This document shows positions 45,228 to 53,919 of a stretch of DNA of 64,000 bases, piece by piece; within the stretch, counting starts at the first letter, position 1; every line of letters begins with the position of its first letter. Both the position numbers and the translations under genes were made by a program. Below the pieces are notes generated by a model, which was not told where the DNA came from, searched no databases, and saw only the letters and a list, made by a program, of their open reading frames with translations. The DNA comes from Mesonia algae (GTDB lineage Bacteria; Bacteroidota; Bacteroidia; Flavobacteriales; Flavobacteriaceae), in NCBI RefSeq assembly GCF_003253545.1, contig NZ_QKYV01000006.1:124001-188000 (forward strand), written 5' to 3'.

Positions 45228-46541
45228 ATGAAAATCAACTACCTAAGTTTTTTTGTAGGTGCACTTCTTATTGCAAATTCTGCGTTTTCTCAAGTGGGAA
45301 TTAACACCAATGACCCTAAAGCGCAACTCGATGTTGAAGCAGCTGATGCGGTTTCACCACAACCTTCTGATGGACTACTTGTTCCTAGAGTGCAAACTTT
45401 ACCAGCGGCAGGTGCAGACCAACACAGTATGATAATTTATTTAAATAATACAATAGGAACCTTTACTCCGGGGTTTTATTATTGGGATGAAAATGTATCC
45501 AGTTGGACTTCTTTTGGGGGTGGGGGAACTGCTCCTACTGGTGATTATTGGTCTTTAGAAGGGAATACAGGGACAAATAGTGCAACTGATTTTATTGGAA
45601 CTACAGATAATGAAGACTTGGTGATTAGAACTAATAATAATCCAACATTGAGTATTACAACTTCTGGACAATTGATTACAGATAATGATTTAGACATAGT
45701 AGCATTAGGTTGGAATGCAGGTAATGGGAATTCAGGTGCAAGAAATATACATATAGGTAGACGTGCAGGTATTAATAACTCAGGAAATAATAATGTATTT
45801 GTAGGAAGAAACGCTGGTTTAGATATTTCTGGGAGTGATAATATTATTATGGGTAGAAATGCGGGTAATGGTAGAAATGGAAATAATAATATTCTTTTAG
45901 GGAGAAATGCTGGTAATAATTTTGCCTTTGCAAATGGCTCGAATAATATGGTTTTAGGAAATTATGCAGGAAGTACAGGTTTTCCATTTTCTCAAATGTT
46001 ATTTATAGAAAATGGCGAAGACGCTAATAGTGATGGGTTTAATAAACCTTTAATATCAGGAAGTTATTTTTCAAATAGAGTAGGGATAAATATAAGTGTT
46101 GCTCCAAATGGCTTTGGAGTGAGTCCTTTAACGCATACCCTTACCGTAGGCGGAGATATATTTGCTTCAGGTGATTTTATAACTCCAACAAATACATATC
46201 CAGATTACGTTTTTCAAAAATATTTTGAAGGAGAATCTTCTATTTTACCAGAATATGAATTTAAATCTTTAGAGGAAGTAGAGCAATTCATTAAAACTCA
46301 TGGTCATTTACCAGGAGTGAAATCTTACAAAGAAGTAGAGGAAAATAATTTTAATATAGAATTAAGTGCAACATCAATAAAGAACTTGGAGAAAATTGAA
46401 GAACTGTTTTTGTATTCAATTGAGTTAAATAGTAAGGTGAAATCTCAAGCTAAAGAATTGCAAGAGAAAGATTCTCAAATTGATGATTTAGAACAAAGAA
46501 TTGAGCGTCTTGAAAAATTAATATTAGAGAAGAATAAATAG
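45228..46541 (+). CDS. Exported beta-roll repeat protein with coiled-coil C-terminus
   Basis: A 437-residue exported protein. Signal peptide residues 1-21. A collagen-free, Gly/Asn-rich region has six 14-17-residue repeats at residues about 155-250, each of the type N-[IVM]-x-[LVM]-G-[RN]-[NR]-A-G (e.g. NVFVGRNAGL, NIIMGRNAGN, NILLGRNAGN, NMVLGNYAGS), resembling the beta-roll heads of trimeric adhesins. The C-terminal part has a conserved PDYVFQKYFEGES... module and a coiled coil (about 390-437). No outer-membrane anchor is seen. Commonly found in flavobacteria; function probably surface or sheath-related, but not proven. Single unit with bidirectional terminator. Confidence 0.78.
   Translation: MKINYLSFFVGALLIANSAFSQVGINTNDPKAQLDVEAADAVSPQPSDGLLVPRVQTLPAAGADQHSMIIYLNNTIGTFTPGFYYWDENVSSWTSFGGGGTAPTGDYWSLEGNTGTNSATDFIGTTDNEDLVIRTNNNPTLSITTSGQLITDNDLDIVALGWNAGNGNSGARNIHIGRRAGINNSGNNNVFVGRNAGLDISGSDNIIMGRNAGNGRNGNNNILLGRNAGNNFAFANGSNNMVLGNYAGSTGFPFSQMLFIENGEDANSDGFNKPLISGSYFSNRVGINISVAPNGFGVSPLTHTLTVGGDIFASGDFITPTNTYPDYVFQKYFEGESSILPEYEFKSLEEVEQFIKTHGHLPGVKSYKEVEENNFNIELSATSIKNLEKIEELFLYSIELNSKVKSQAKELQEKDSQIDDLEQRIERLEKLILEKNK
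45690..45977 (+). repeat. Six tandem beta-roll (head-like) protein repeats
   Basis: Codons for residues 155-250 of the surface protein, containing GWNAG, GRRAG, GRNAG, GRNAG, GRNAG and GNYAG at regular spacing of 14-19 residues. Confidence 0.75.
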
Positions 46542-46562
46542 AATTTCTTAGATTTTTCTATA

Positions 46563-46596
46563 AAAAAAAGCCTCTTAGAAATAAGAGGCTTTTTTA
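46563..46596. terminator. Bidirectional terminator
   Basis: AAAAAGCCTCTTA/TAAGAGGCTTTTT with a short loop, between convergent genes. Confidence 0.9.
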
Positions 46597-46610
46597 ATGT
46601 GGTTACTTTA

Positions 46611-47810
46611 TTATAATACCTCAACTTCTTCCATGCAGCTTTTCATTATTTGGAAGGTGCGATCAATATGATTATCGAGGCCAATAGAAAAACGTATTAG
46701 TCCGTCGCTGAGTCCCATTTCTTCTTGTTCGTTTTCAGGTATTTCTGAAGAAGTAGAGGTTCCTGGAGCGCTAAATAAGGTTTTGTAGAACCCTAAACTT
46801 ACCGCGAGATAACCTAAATTTCTTTCCTGCATAAGTTCCATTAGTGTATTAGCTTTATCTAAAGATCCCACATCGATTGTCAGCATTCCTCCAAAACCAT
46901 ACTCTTCATTCATCATTTTTTTAAATAGTTGATGACCTTTATGAGTAGAAAGTCCTGGGTAAACAGTTCTCAAACCTAACCCCTCAAACTTTTTAGCTAA
47001 ATACATCGCGTTTTCACTATGCTTGTGCATTCTTAGGTGAAGCGTTCTTAGGTTTTTTAATATGGAAGCAGATCTAAAACTGTCCATCGTTGATCCTAAA
47101 AGCATGCAAGCTCCATCGTTTACATTTCTTAGTTCATCTATAAATTCCGCGGAAGCGCAAACAACCCCACCAACAGTGTCACTACTACCATTAATAAATT
47201 TAGTAAGAGAGTGTATAACTACATCTGCGCCTAATTGAGAAGGAGTGATTGAAAGCGGAGAAAAAGTATTGTCGACTACCAATTTTAAGCCGTATTTTTT
47301 AGCTAAATCCGCTAACGCTGGTAGATTTGCTATTTCTAATAAAGGATTGCTCACAGTTTCACAATAAAGAATCTTGGTTTTAGAAGTTATTGCAGTCTCT
47401 ACAGCTTCGAGCTTTGTTATATCTACAAATGAAGTTTCAATATTCATTTTAGGAAGAAAATTTTTCATAAAAGCATAGGTTCCTCCGTAAATAGTTCGAC
47501 TAGAGACAATATGATCTTCACTATTACATAATTGCATTAAGACCGGTGTGATCGCTCCCATTCCACTAGCTGTTACGGTAGCAGATTCTGTAGCCTCCAT
47601 AGCTGCAAGGGCTTCTCCTAGATATAAATTACTCGGACTAGAGTGTCGAGAGTATAAATAACAACCTTCGGCATTTCCTTCAAAAGTATCGAACATAGTT
47701 TTGGCAGAAAGAAAAGTATAGGTAGAAGAATCGGATATGGACGGGTTTACACCTCCAAATTCCCCGAAATATTGTAAATCTTGAATTTTATCAGCAGGCT
47801 TATATTTCAT
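46611..47810 (-). CDS. Cys/Met metabolism PLP enzyme, methionine gamma-lyase-like
   Basis: A 399-residue gamma-family PLP enzyme: cystathionine gamma-synthase, gamma-lyase or methionine gamma-lyase. The PLP Lys is Lys204 in HSLTKFINGSSDTVGG; YSRHSSPSNLYLGEALAAME near 53-72 carries the Tyr and Arg of the family; ETVSNPLLEIANL and VVDNTFSPL bind the cofactor. I cannot tell which reaction from sequence; the divergent Lrp/AsnC neighbour supports an amino-acid degrading role. A palindrome core copy (47145-47157) lies inside. It has no operon partner. Confidence 0.88.
   Translation of the reverse strand: MKYKPADKIQDLQYFGEFGGVNPSISDSSTYTFLSAKTMFDTFEGNAEGCYLYSRHSSPSNLYLGEALAAMEATESATVTASGMGAITPVLMQLCNSEDHIVSSRTIYGGTYAFMKNFLPKMNIETSFVDITKLEAVETAITSKTKILYCETVSNPLLEIANLPALADLAKKYGLKLVVDNTFSPLSITPSQLGADVVIHSLTKFINGSSDTVGGVVCASAEFIDELRNVNDGACMLLGSTMDSFRSASILKNLRTLHLRMHKHSENAMYLAKKFEGLGLRTVYPGLSTHKGHQLFKKMMNEEYGFGGMLTIDVGSLDKANTLMELMQERNLGYLAVSLGFYKTLFSAPGTSTSSEIPENEQEEMGLSDGLIRFSIGLDNHIDRTFQIMKSCMEEVEVL
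47145..47157. repeat. Iterated GC-rich palindrome, copy 4 (one arm complete)
   Basis: TTCCGCGGAAGCG: core plus right arm, in the MegL-like gene. Confidence 0.6.
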
Positions 47811-47972
47811 CGTATTAGAGTTTAGTTAATTATCATACTAAATTCTACTTTAATTAAATAATTATCAAGCATTATATGATAACTTAGAATATAATTCTAT
47901 TAATTAAAAATTTTATAGAATTATTATTTATCTTAGTGAAGAGATGAATTAAGATAACCGAATTTTATTCAG

Positions 47973-48434
47973 ATGATAACACTAGACACCATAGACAAGA
48001 AGCTGATAGGTTACCTACAGCAAGATGCCAAAAAGACGACAAAAGAATTATCATTTTTATTAGGATTATCTAATACAGCTGTTTATGAACGCATTAAAAA
48101 GCTAGAACGCCAGCAAGTAATCACCAATTACGTAGCTTTAATCGATAAGGAAAAAGTGGAGAAGAATTTTATGGTGTTATGTCACGTAAAGCTTAATCAA
48201 CATCTTAAAAAGAATATACTTCAATTTGAAAAAGAAATTTTAAAACTAGAAGAAGTACTAGAGTGTTATCATGTAAGCGGAGATTATGATTATATCATCA
48301 AGGTATTTGTGAAAAATATGGATGCTTATCGAAAATTTTTAGTGGAAAAACTAACGGTAATATCAGGAATTGGTAGTACGCAAAGTACATTTGTGATTAA
48401 TGAAGTGAAAAACACAACACACATTGTACTTTAA
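47973..48434 (+). CDS. Lrp/AsnC family transcriptional regulator
   Basis: A 153-residue Lrp/AsnC protein. Winged HTH at residues 1-60 (DTIDKKLIGYLQQDAKKTTKELSFLLGLSNTAVYERIKKLE), then the RAM ligand-binding domain with VLECYHVSGDYDYIIKVFVKNMDAY. It is divergent from the MegL-like gene across 162 bases, an arrangement typical of a regulator and its amino-acid-degrading target. Very likely it controls the MegL-like gene; the effector amino acid is unknown. An AT-rich stretch in between is plausible operator DNA, but I find no clear site. Confidence 0.92.
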   Translation: MITLDTIDKKLIGYLQQDAKKTTKELSFLLGLSNTAVYERIKKLERQQVITNYVALIDKEKVEKNFMVLCHVKLNQHLKKNILQFEKEILKLEEVLECYHVSGDYDYIIKVFVKNMDAYRKFLVEKLTVISGIGSTQSTFVINEVKNTTHIVL

Positions 48435-48471
48435 AATTCTGAGTAATTTAACAATCCTTTTCCACATCTAC

Positions 48472-48502
48472 CTTGTTCATTGAATTAGATATCGTATTTT
48501 TG
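48472..48502 (+). promoter_or_regulatory. Promoter of lpd, both boxes present
   Basis: -33 box CTTG (48472-48475) and -7 box TATTTTTG (48495-48502) with a 19-base spacer. This is the only promoter in the window where I see both boxes at correct spacing. Confidence 0.65.
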
Positions 48503-48534
48503 TGAACGTTTTTCAACTCAACAAAAACTAAATT

Positions 48535-49941
48535 ATGAGCACTTACGATGTAGCAGTGATAGGTTCGGGCCCTGGAGGTTACGTAGCCGCCATACGCTGT
48601 GCACAATTAGGATTAAAAACTGCAATTATAGAAAAATATGCCACGATGGGTGGTACCTGCCTTAACGTAGGCTGTATCCCGTCTAAAGCATTATTAGATT
48701 CTTCACACCATTACGAAGACGCCCTAAAACATTTTGAAGATCACGGGATCGAAATTCCAGGAGAGGTAAAACTTAACCTAGAGAAGATGATGAGCCGTAA
48801 GGCATCTGTGGTAGAGCAAACTACAAAAGGGATAGAGTTTTTAATGGATAAAAATAAAATCGATACTTTTCAAGGTATGGGTTCTTTTAAGGATAAAACT
48901 CATATCAATATCGCTTCCGCGGAAGGGGAAGATCAAACGATAGAGGCAAAGCATACTATTATTGCTACAGGAAGTAAACCAGCTTCTTTACCTTTTATTG
49001 ATATTGATAAAGAAAGAGTTATTACTTCTACCGAAGCTTTAAAATTAAAAGAAGTACCTAAACACATGCTTGTTATTGGTGGTGGGGTTATAGGTTTAGA
49101 GTTAGGTCAAGTATATAAAAGATTAGGGGCAGATGTAACGGTAATCGAATATATGGATCGTATCATCCCAACTATGGATGCTGCCCAAAGTAAGGAACTT
49201 ACTAAAGTGATGAAAAAGCAAAAAGTAAAGTTTGCAGTTTCTCATAAAGTAACTTCTGTAGAAAATACTGGTGATGAGGTTGTAGTAAAAGCTACTGATA
49301 AAAAAGGGAAAGAGGTAGAGTTTAAAGGAGATTACTGCCTAGTTTCTGTAGGAAGAAAACCTTTTACCAATGGTTTAGCAGCAGATAATGCAGGAGTAAA
49401 ATTAAATGACCGCGGACAAGTAGAGGTGAATGAACATTTACAAACTAATGTAGAGAATATCTATGCTATTGGAGATGTGATAAAAGGTGCGATGTTAGCA
49501 CATAAAGCCGAAGAAGAAGGTGTTTTTGTTGCTGAAACTATTGCAGGACAAAAACCACATATAGATTATAACCTTATTCCAGGAGTAGTTTATACTTGGC
49601 CAGAAGTAGCTTCTGTAGGGAAAACTGAAGAGCAATTAAAAGAAGATAAGATAGAATATACATCAGGTCAATTTCCTATGCGTGCTTTAGGACGTTCTAG
49701 AGCAAGTGGAGATACAGACGGATTTGTAAAAATCCTAACCAATAAAGAAACCGATGAGGTTTTAGGAGTTCATATGGTAGGAGCCCGTGTAGCAGATTTA
49801 ATAGCTGAAGCGGTAACTGCAATGGAGTTTAGAGCTAGCGCTGAAGATATTTCTCGTATGAGCCACGCACACCCAACTTATGCCGAAGCGGTAAAAGAAG
49901 CAGCATTAGCAGCTACAGGTAATCGTGCTTTACATGTATAG
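48535..49941 (+). CDS. lpd: Dihydrolipoyl dehydrogenase (E3)
   Basis: A 468-residue FAD-containing disulfide oxidoreductase that reoxidises dihydrolipoamide in 2-oxoacid dehydrogenase complexes. FAD site VAVIGSGPGGYVAAIRCAQLG; redox disulfide Cys42 and Cys47 in GGTCLNVGCIPSK; NAD fold MLVIGGGVIGLELGQVYKRLGADVTVIE; C-terminal catalytic His-Glu in MSHAHPTYAEAVKEAAL. Full length and own promoter and terminator. It could serve the E2 encoded at 9659. A palindrome copy (48912-48927) lies inside the FAD domain region. Convergent with the YeiH gene. Confidence 0.97.
   Translation: MSTYDVAVIGSGPGGYVAAIRCAQLGLKTAIIEKYATMGGTCLNVGCIPSKALLDSSHHYEDALKHFEDHGIEIPGEVKLNLEKMMSRKASVVEQTTKGIEFLMDKNKIDTFQGMGSFKDKTHINIASAEGEDQTIEAKHTIIATGSKPASLPFIDIDKERVITSTEALKLKEVPKHMLVIGGGVIGLELGQVYKRLGADVTVIEYMDRIIPTMDAAQSKELTKVMKKQKVKFAVSHKVTSVENTGDEVVVKATDKKGKEVEFKGDYCLVSVGRKPFTNGLAADNAGVKLNDRGQVEVNEHLQTNVENIYAIGDVIKGAMLAHKAEEEGVFVAETIAGQKPHIDYNLIPGVVYTWPEVASVGKTEEQLKEDKIEYTSGQFPMRALGRSRASGDTDGFVKILTNKETDEVLGVHMVGARVADLIAEAVTAMEFRASAEDISRMSHAHPTYAEAVKEAALAATGNRALHV
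48912..48927. repeat. Iterated GC-rich palindrome, copy 5 (one mismatch)
   Basis: CGCTTCCGCGGAAGGG: 15 of 16 bases of the full palindrome, in lpd, encoding ASAEG. Confidence 0.65.
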
Positions 49942-49980
49942 TACATATAAATAGGGAGTTATAATTACCTTTCTATTCTA

Positions 49981-50018
49981 AAAAAAAATCCGAATCATAT
50001 TGATTCGGATTTTTTTAT
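49981..50018. terminator. Bidirectional terminator between lpd and the YeiH gene
   Basis: AAAAAAAATCCGAATCA/TGATTCGGATTTTTTT stem; strong. Confidence 0.9.
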
Positions 50019-50028
50019 TTTTAGAAGA

Positions 50029-50967
50029 TTAAATAAAATACATAATGTATACTAAGGATACTATAGAGATAATTACCCAAAGAGAAACCCCTAAAATTAT
50101 AGGTTTGGCTCCGCTTTCTTTTATGGAGGTAAATGTTAGTCCGGCACCAACAAGGAATAGGGTTAAAATTAATAACTGCTTAGAAATTTGAGGAATACTA
50201 AAACTCATCCAATCAGGTAAATTGAGATAAGAATTTGCAATTACCGCTATTACGAACAATAAAATAAACCAAGGAATCTTAATGGAGTTAGCTTTTCCTT
50301 TAAAAAGAAACATAGAGAATATAGATAAAGGAATAATCCATAAGGCTCTACTTAATTTAACAGTCACAGCTATATCTAAAGCTTCTTCCCCGTAAGCTAA
50401 CGCAGCACCTACAACAGAACTTGTATCATGTATTGCAATAGCGCTCCATAAACCAAAATCTTTTTGAGATAAATCTAATTGGTGACCTAAGAGCGGGAAA
50501 ACAAAAATAGCTAGAGCATTTAAAAAAAAGACTACCCCTAAGGCAATAGAAATCTCTTTTTCTTTGGCTTTAATCACAGCAGATACCGCAGCGATGGCAC
50601 TACCACCACAAATCGCAGTTCCTGATGCAATTAAATAAGAGATTACCCTGTCTAACTTTAAAGCTTTACCTATAAAATAACCTAAAATTAATGTGGAGCT
50701 AATGGTGATAATGGTTAATAACAAACCTTCTTTACCAACTTCTAAACTTTTATTTAAATCCATTCCGAACCCTAAACCTATAACCGAAAGTTTTAAAAGC
50801 CATTTAACGATTTGTCTACTTAAATTAGGGAAAGGGTTGTACAATAGATTGGTAAGTAAAAATCCCATTAATAATGCGATAGGAGAAGATACAAATGAAG
50901 TTAGACATAAGATAGCGGCGATTATAAATACTGCTTTTATGTAAATAGGCTTTAATTTTGTAAGCAT
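50029..50967 (-). CDS. YeiH family (UPF0324) putative sulfate exporter
   Basis: An approx. 312-residue membrane protein with about ten helices of the YeiH/UPF0324 family. Family stretch YLIASGTAICGGSAIAAVSAVIKAKEKEISIALGVVFFLNALAIFVFPLLGH near residues 120-175, then AIAIHDTSSVVGAALAYGEEAL. Databases call some members sulfate exporters, but evidence is thin. I chose the ATG at 50967 over an in-frame TTG 30 bases upstream. It lies directly downstream of the LysR gene (69-base gap, same strand), an arrangement common for this family. Confidence 0.88.
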   Translation of the reverse strand: MLTKLKPIYIKAVFIIAAILCLTSFVSSPIALLMGFLLTNLLYNPFPNLSRQIVKWLLKLSVIGLGFGMDLNKSLEVGKEGLLLTIITISSTLILGYFIGKALKLDRVISYLIASGTAICGGSAIAAVSAVIKAKEKEISIALGVVFFLNALAIFVFPLLGHQLDLSQKDFGLWSAIAIHDTSSVVGAALAYGEEALDIAVTVKLSRALWIIPLSIFSMFLFKGKANSIKIPWFILLFVIAVIANSYLNLPDWMSFSIPQISKQLLILTLFLVGAGLTFTSIKESGAKPIILGVSLWVIISIVSLVYIMYFI

Positions 50968-51036
50968 GATTGTTTGTTTTATGCTTACAAAGGTCAAGTA
51001 AATTATAGCTTATAGATCAATCAAAAAAGTGATAGG

Positions 51037-51927
51037 TTATAACCTGTTGTTATGAGTGGTGTAAAAGAATTTTTTTATTTGATTGATAAATAAAGAGCGT
51101 TCCCCTTGTAGCGAAGTAAAATATAAAGGACGTTTCATATCAAAATTTTTAATATCAACGACTTGTAATTGTTGGTGCTTTAAATCTTCAAAAATTGAAA
51201 AAATTGAAACAAAAGCATAACTAGAAGTAGCATATAAATATGATTTTATACTTTCGGTGCTACCCAAAACCATATCTATATTTAAATCCTTTTTATTAAT
51301 CCCAGCTTCTGCTAAACGAGTTTCTAAAATTGATCGAGTTCCAGAACCTTCCTCTCTAATAACTAATGGAAGCTTGCAAAGGTCTTTTAAGTTTATAGTA
51401 GAGGGCATTTCTTTTTTAACTCTAGTAACCAATACCAGTTCGTCATCTAAGAATTTCTCATAAGTTAATAATGGGTTGTGATTGTTACCTTCTATAAGTG
51501 CAAATGACAGTAAATGTTTTTCAATTTTGCGTTCGATTTGTGTAGAGTTATCATTCGTAAGAGAAAACTGAGTATCTGGATAATGTTTCTTTAATTCGGC
51601 TAAGGTAGGAGGGACGATATATTGAGCTATAGTTGTGCTAGCGCCAATGTCTACTTTCTTAGGTAGTTTATCTTGAAGTTTTAAAAAATGATTTTCAGTT
51701 TCATTGTATAGAATTAAGATCTTTTCGGAATAGAATACAAGGTCTCGTCCAGCTGGGGTAATTGTAATTCCGTTTTTTTGTCTTTCAAATAACTTCACTT
51801 CATATTGCTTTTCTAACTCTTTAATATGCTTAGAAACGGCAGGTTGAGAGAGGTATAAATTTTTTGAAGCCTGAGAAAAACTTAGAGTTTTTGCTACTTC
51901 CGTAAAGACACGTAATCTAAAATCCAT
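51037..51927 (-). CDS. LysR family transcriptional regulator
   Basis: A 296-residue LTTR. N-terminal HTH (residues 1-60: FRLRVFTEVAKTLSFSQASKNLYLSQPAVSKHIKELEKQYEVKLFERQ) and a C-terminal two-lobed effector domain from about 88. Close in type to CbbR/CysL-like regulators that sit beside YeiH exporters. It is upstream of the YeiH gene on the same strand and divergent from the FMN reductase gene (98-base gap), so it may control either or both; effector unknown. Confidence 0.9.
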   Translation of the reverse strand: MDFRLRVFTEVAKTLSFSQASKNLYLSQPAVSKHIKELEKQYEVKLFERQKNGITITPAGRDLVFYSEKILILYNETENHFLKLQDKLPKKVDIGASTTIAQYIVPPTLAELKKHYPDTQFSLTNDNSTQIERKIEKHLLSFALIEGNNHNPLLTYEKFLDDELVLVTRVKKEMPSTINLKDLCKLPLVIREEGSGTRSILETRLAEAGINKKDLNIDMVLGSTESIKSYLYATSSYAFVSIFSIFEDLKHQQLQVVDIKNFDMKRPLYFTSLQGERSLFINQIKKFFYTTHNNRL

Positions 51928-52025
51928 CTAATATAATTCTAACCTATAAAATTAAGTATTTTAAAAGGAATAGATTTGCGTATTCAAGCAAAATGAAGTT
52001 ATTTTAAACTTTATATATATATCTT

Positions 52026-52568
52026 ATGCGTAAAATCTTAGTTTTTGCAGGTTCAAGTAGTTCAAAGTCTATAAATCATGCGTTGGTATCTTCAGTCGCG
52101 AATCAAATTGTGGGTCATGAAGTAGAAATAATTCGGTTAACCGATTATGAATTGCCAATGTACGGGATAGATTCAGAGATAAATGAAGGTTTCCCTCTCA
52201 ATTTAACCCGAATAAAAAATAAGATCGATAAAGCAGACGCCCTAATAATTTCGGTTAACGAACATAACGGAACCATTTCTAGTTTCTTTAAAAATATACT
52301 GGATTGGCTTTCTCGAATGGAGCTAAAGTTTTTAGCAGGGAAAAAAGTATTATTAATGAGTACTTCTCCAGGTAGAAGAGGAGCTGCATCTGCATTAGCG
52401 TATACAGAATCTGTATTACCAAGGTTTGGAGCAGAAGTAGTTTCTAGTTTTAGTTTTCCCTCATTTAATGAAAATTTTGATGTAAATAGTCAAAAAACTA
52501 TTGATGAAACTCTGCAATTGGGGATCATAGATACGTTATCTAATTTTATACAAGAAATAGAAGGTTAA
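52026..52568 (+). CDS. NADPH-dependent FMN reductase family protein
   Basis: A 180-residue flavodoxin-like NADPH:FMN (quinone/chromate/azo) reductase. The FMN phosphate loop is GSSSSKSINHALVSSVA (residues 8-24), the ADALIISVNEHNGTISSFFKNILDWLSR section near 75-100 is the usual second motif, and KKVLLMSTSPGRRGAASAL near 107-125 the third. Substrate could be quinone, chromate or other; not decidable. It is divergent from the LysR gene and ends exactly where pabB starts. Confidence 0.9.
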   Translation: MRKILVFAGSSSSKSINHALVSSVANQIVGHEVEIIRLTDYELPMYGIDSEINEGFPLNLTRIKNKIDKADALIISVNEHNGTISSFFKNILDWLSRMELKFLAGKKVLLMSTSPGRRGAASALAYTESVLPRFGAEVVSSFSFPSFNENFDVNSQKTIDETLQLGIIDTLSNFIQEIEG

Positions 52569-53855
52569 GTGCGCACGGTTAAAACGTTTATTTTAGAAAA
52601 TGTCTTAGAATTTAAACAGAGATTGCTACAGTGGAGTCAGTCTTATGAAGAGATAATTTGGTTAGATTCTAACACATACAATAATCAAATAGAGTATGAA
52701 GCAATACTGGCTGTAGAGGCTTTTACGGCTTTAAAAACCGATGCAAAACAAGCTTTTGATAAACTCGAAGAATATCAAATCACTACTCAAGATTATCTTT
52801 TTGGATACCTTAGCTACGATTTAAAAGAAGCTACAGAAAATCTTACTTCAAAAAACTTTGATGGTCTTCATTTTCCAGATCTTTACTTTTTTCAACCTAA
52901 AAAAATTATTAAGGTTAAGGATAATAGAGCTGAATTTCTTTATCTAAAAATGGTTGATGATGAAATAGAGGAAGATTATAATTCTATAAAAGCATTAATA
53001 ACTCGGTCAACTATTTCAAAAGAAACTACAATATTTACACCCAGAATTTCTAAAGAGAACTACCTAGAAAAAGTAGGTAAAATGAAAGATCACATACAAA
53101 GAGGCGATATTTATGAAGCTAATTTCTGTCAGGAGTTTTATATTGAAAATCAAGAAATAGATCCCTTACAGAGTTACTTAGAACTTAATGAAATCTCAAG
53201 TCCGCCCTTTGCGGCATTCCTTCGTTTAGAAGAACATTATGCTTTATCTGCAAGCCCAGAACGTTACATTAAAAAAAAGGAGAGAAAAATCATTTCTCAG
53301 CCTATAAAAGGAACTGCGAAACGTTTAAATAACCCTGATGAAGATGAAACATTAAAAACAAATCTTCGAATAGACCCCAAGGAGATTGCCGAAAATGTTA
53401 TGATTGTAGATTTGGTGAGAAACGATCTTTCAAAAACAGCTTTCCGCGGAAGCGTAAACGTAGATGAACTTTGTAAACTTTACACGTTTAAGCAAGTTCA
53501 TCAACTTATTTCTACAGTAAGTTCGCAAATTAGAGAAGATGTTACACCAGTTGAGGTGCTTAAAACAACTTTTCCTATGGGAAGTATGACGGGAGCTCCC
53601 AAGGTTTCTGCCATGAAAATTATTGAAGAATTAGAAGAAACCAAGCGCGGTCTGTATAGCGGGAGTATTGGTTATTTTACTCCCGGTGGAGATTTTGATT
53701 TTAATGTTGTTATTCGTAGCATTTTATACAATGATCATCAAAAATATACCTCGTGTTCTGTAGGAAGCGCTATAACGATTCAATCGATTCCAGAAAATGA
53801 ATATGAAGAATGTTTGGTAAAAGTTAAAGCTTTAAAAGAAGCGATAAGAGTTTGA
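52569..53855 (+). CDS. pabB: Aminodeoxychorismate synthase component I / chorismate-binding enzyme
   Basis: A 428-residue chorismate-binding enzyme of the PabB/TrpE family, which aminates chorismate for folate. ISKENYLEKVGKMKDHIQRGDIYEANFCQEF near 160-190 (the family start of the catalytic domain), FLRLEEHYALSASPERYI, QPIKGTAKR, RNDLSKTAFRGSV and FPMGSMTGAPKVSAMKIIEELE near 337-360 are the key segments. It starts with GTG directly after the FMN reductase stop codon. No amidotransferase (pabA) is adjacent. PabB is preferred over TrpE because the Pro-Ile-Lys-Gly-Thr motif lacks Arg-type TrpE features, but certainty is moderate. A palindrome core copy lies at 53442. Confidence 0.85.
   Translation: MRTVKTFILENVLEFKQRLLQWSQSYEEIIWLDSNTYNNQIEYEAILAVEAFTALKTDAKQAFDKLEEYQITTQDYLFGYLSYDLKEATENLTSKNFDGLHFPDLYFFQPKKIIKVKDNRAEFLYLKMVDDEIEEDYNSIKALITRSTISKETTIFTPRISKENYLEKVGKMKDHIQRGDIYEANFCQEFYIENQEIDPLQSYLELNEISSPPFAAFLRLEEHYALSASPERYIKKKERKIISQPIKGTAKRLNNPDEDETLKTNLRIDPKEIAENVMIVDLVRNDLSKTAFRGSVNVDELCKLYTFKQVHQLISTVSSQIREDVTPVEVLKTTFPMGSMTGAPKVSAMKIIEELEETKRGLYSGSIGYFTPGGDFDFNVVIRSILYNDHQKYTSCSVGSAITIQSIPENEYEECLVKVKALKEAIRV
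53442..53454. repeat. Iterated GC-rich palindrome, copy 6 (one arm complete)
   Basis: TTCCGCGGAAGCG: core plus right arm, inside pabB (encodes FRGSV). Confidence 0.6.
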
Positions 53856-53886
53856 CTTTGGTAGGTCAAATTTTCTAAGGAAATGT

Positions 53887-53894
53887 TATCTTTG
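53887..53894 (+). promoter_or_regulatory. -7 promoter box for tilS-dsbD
   Basis: TATCTTTG matches TAnnTTTG 25 bases before the tilS ATG. TTTG boxes lie at 53851 and 53857, somewhat too far. Confidence 0.5.
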
Positions 53895-53919
53895 GGAAGC
53901 AAAAAACTCTTAGGCTTTA

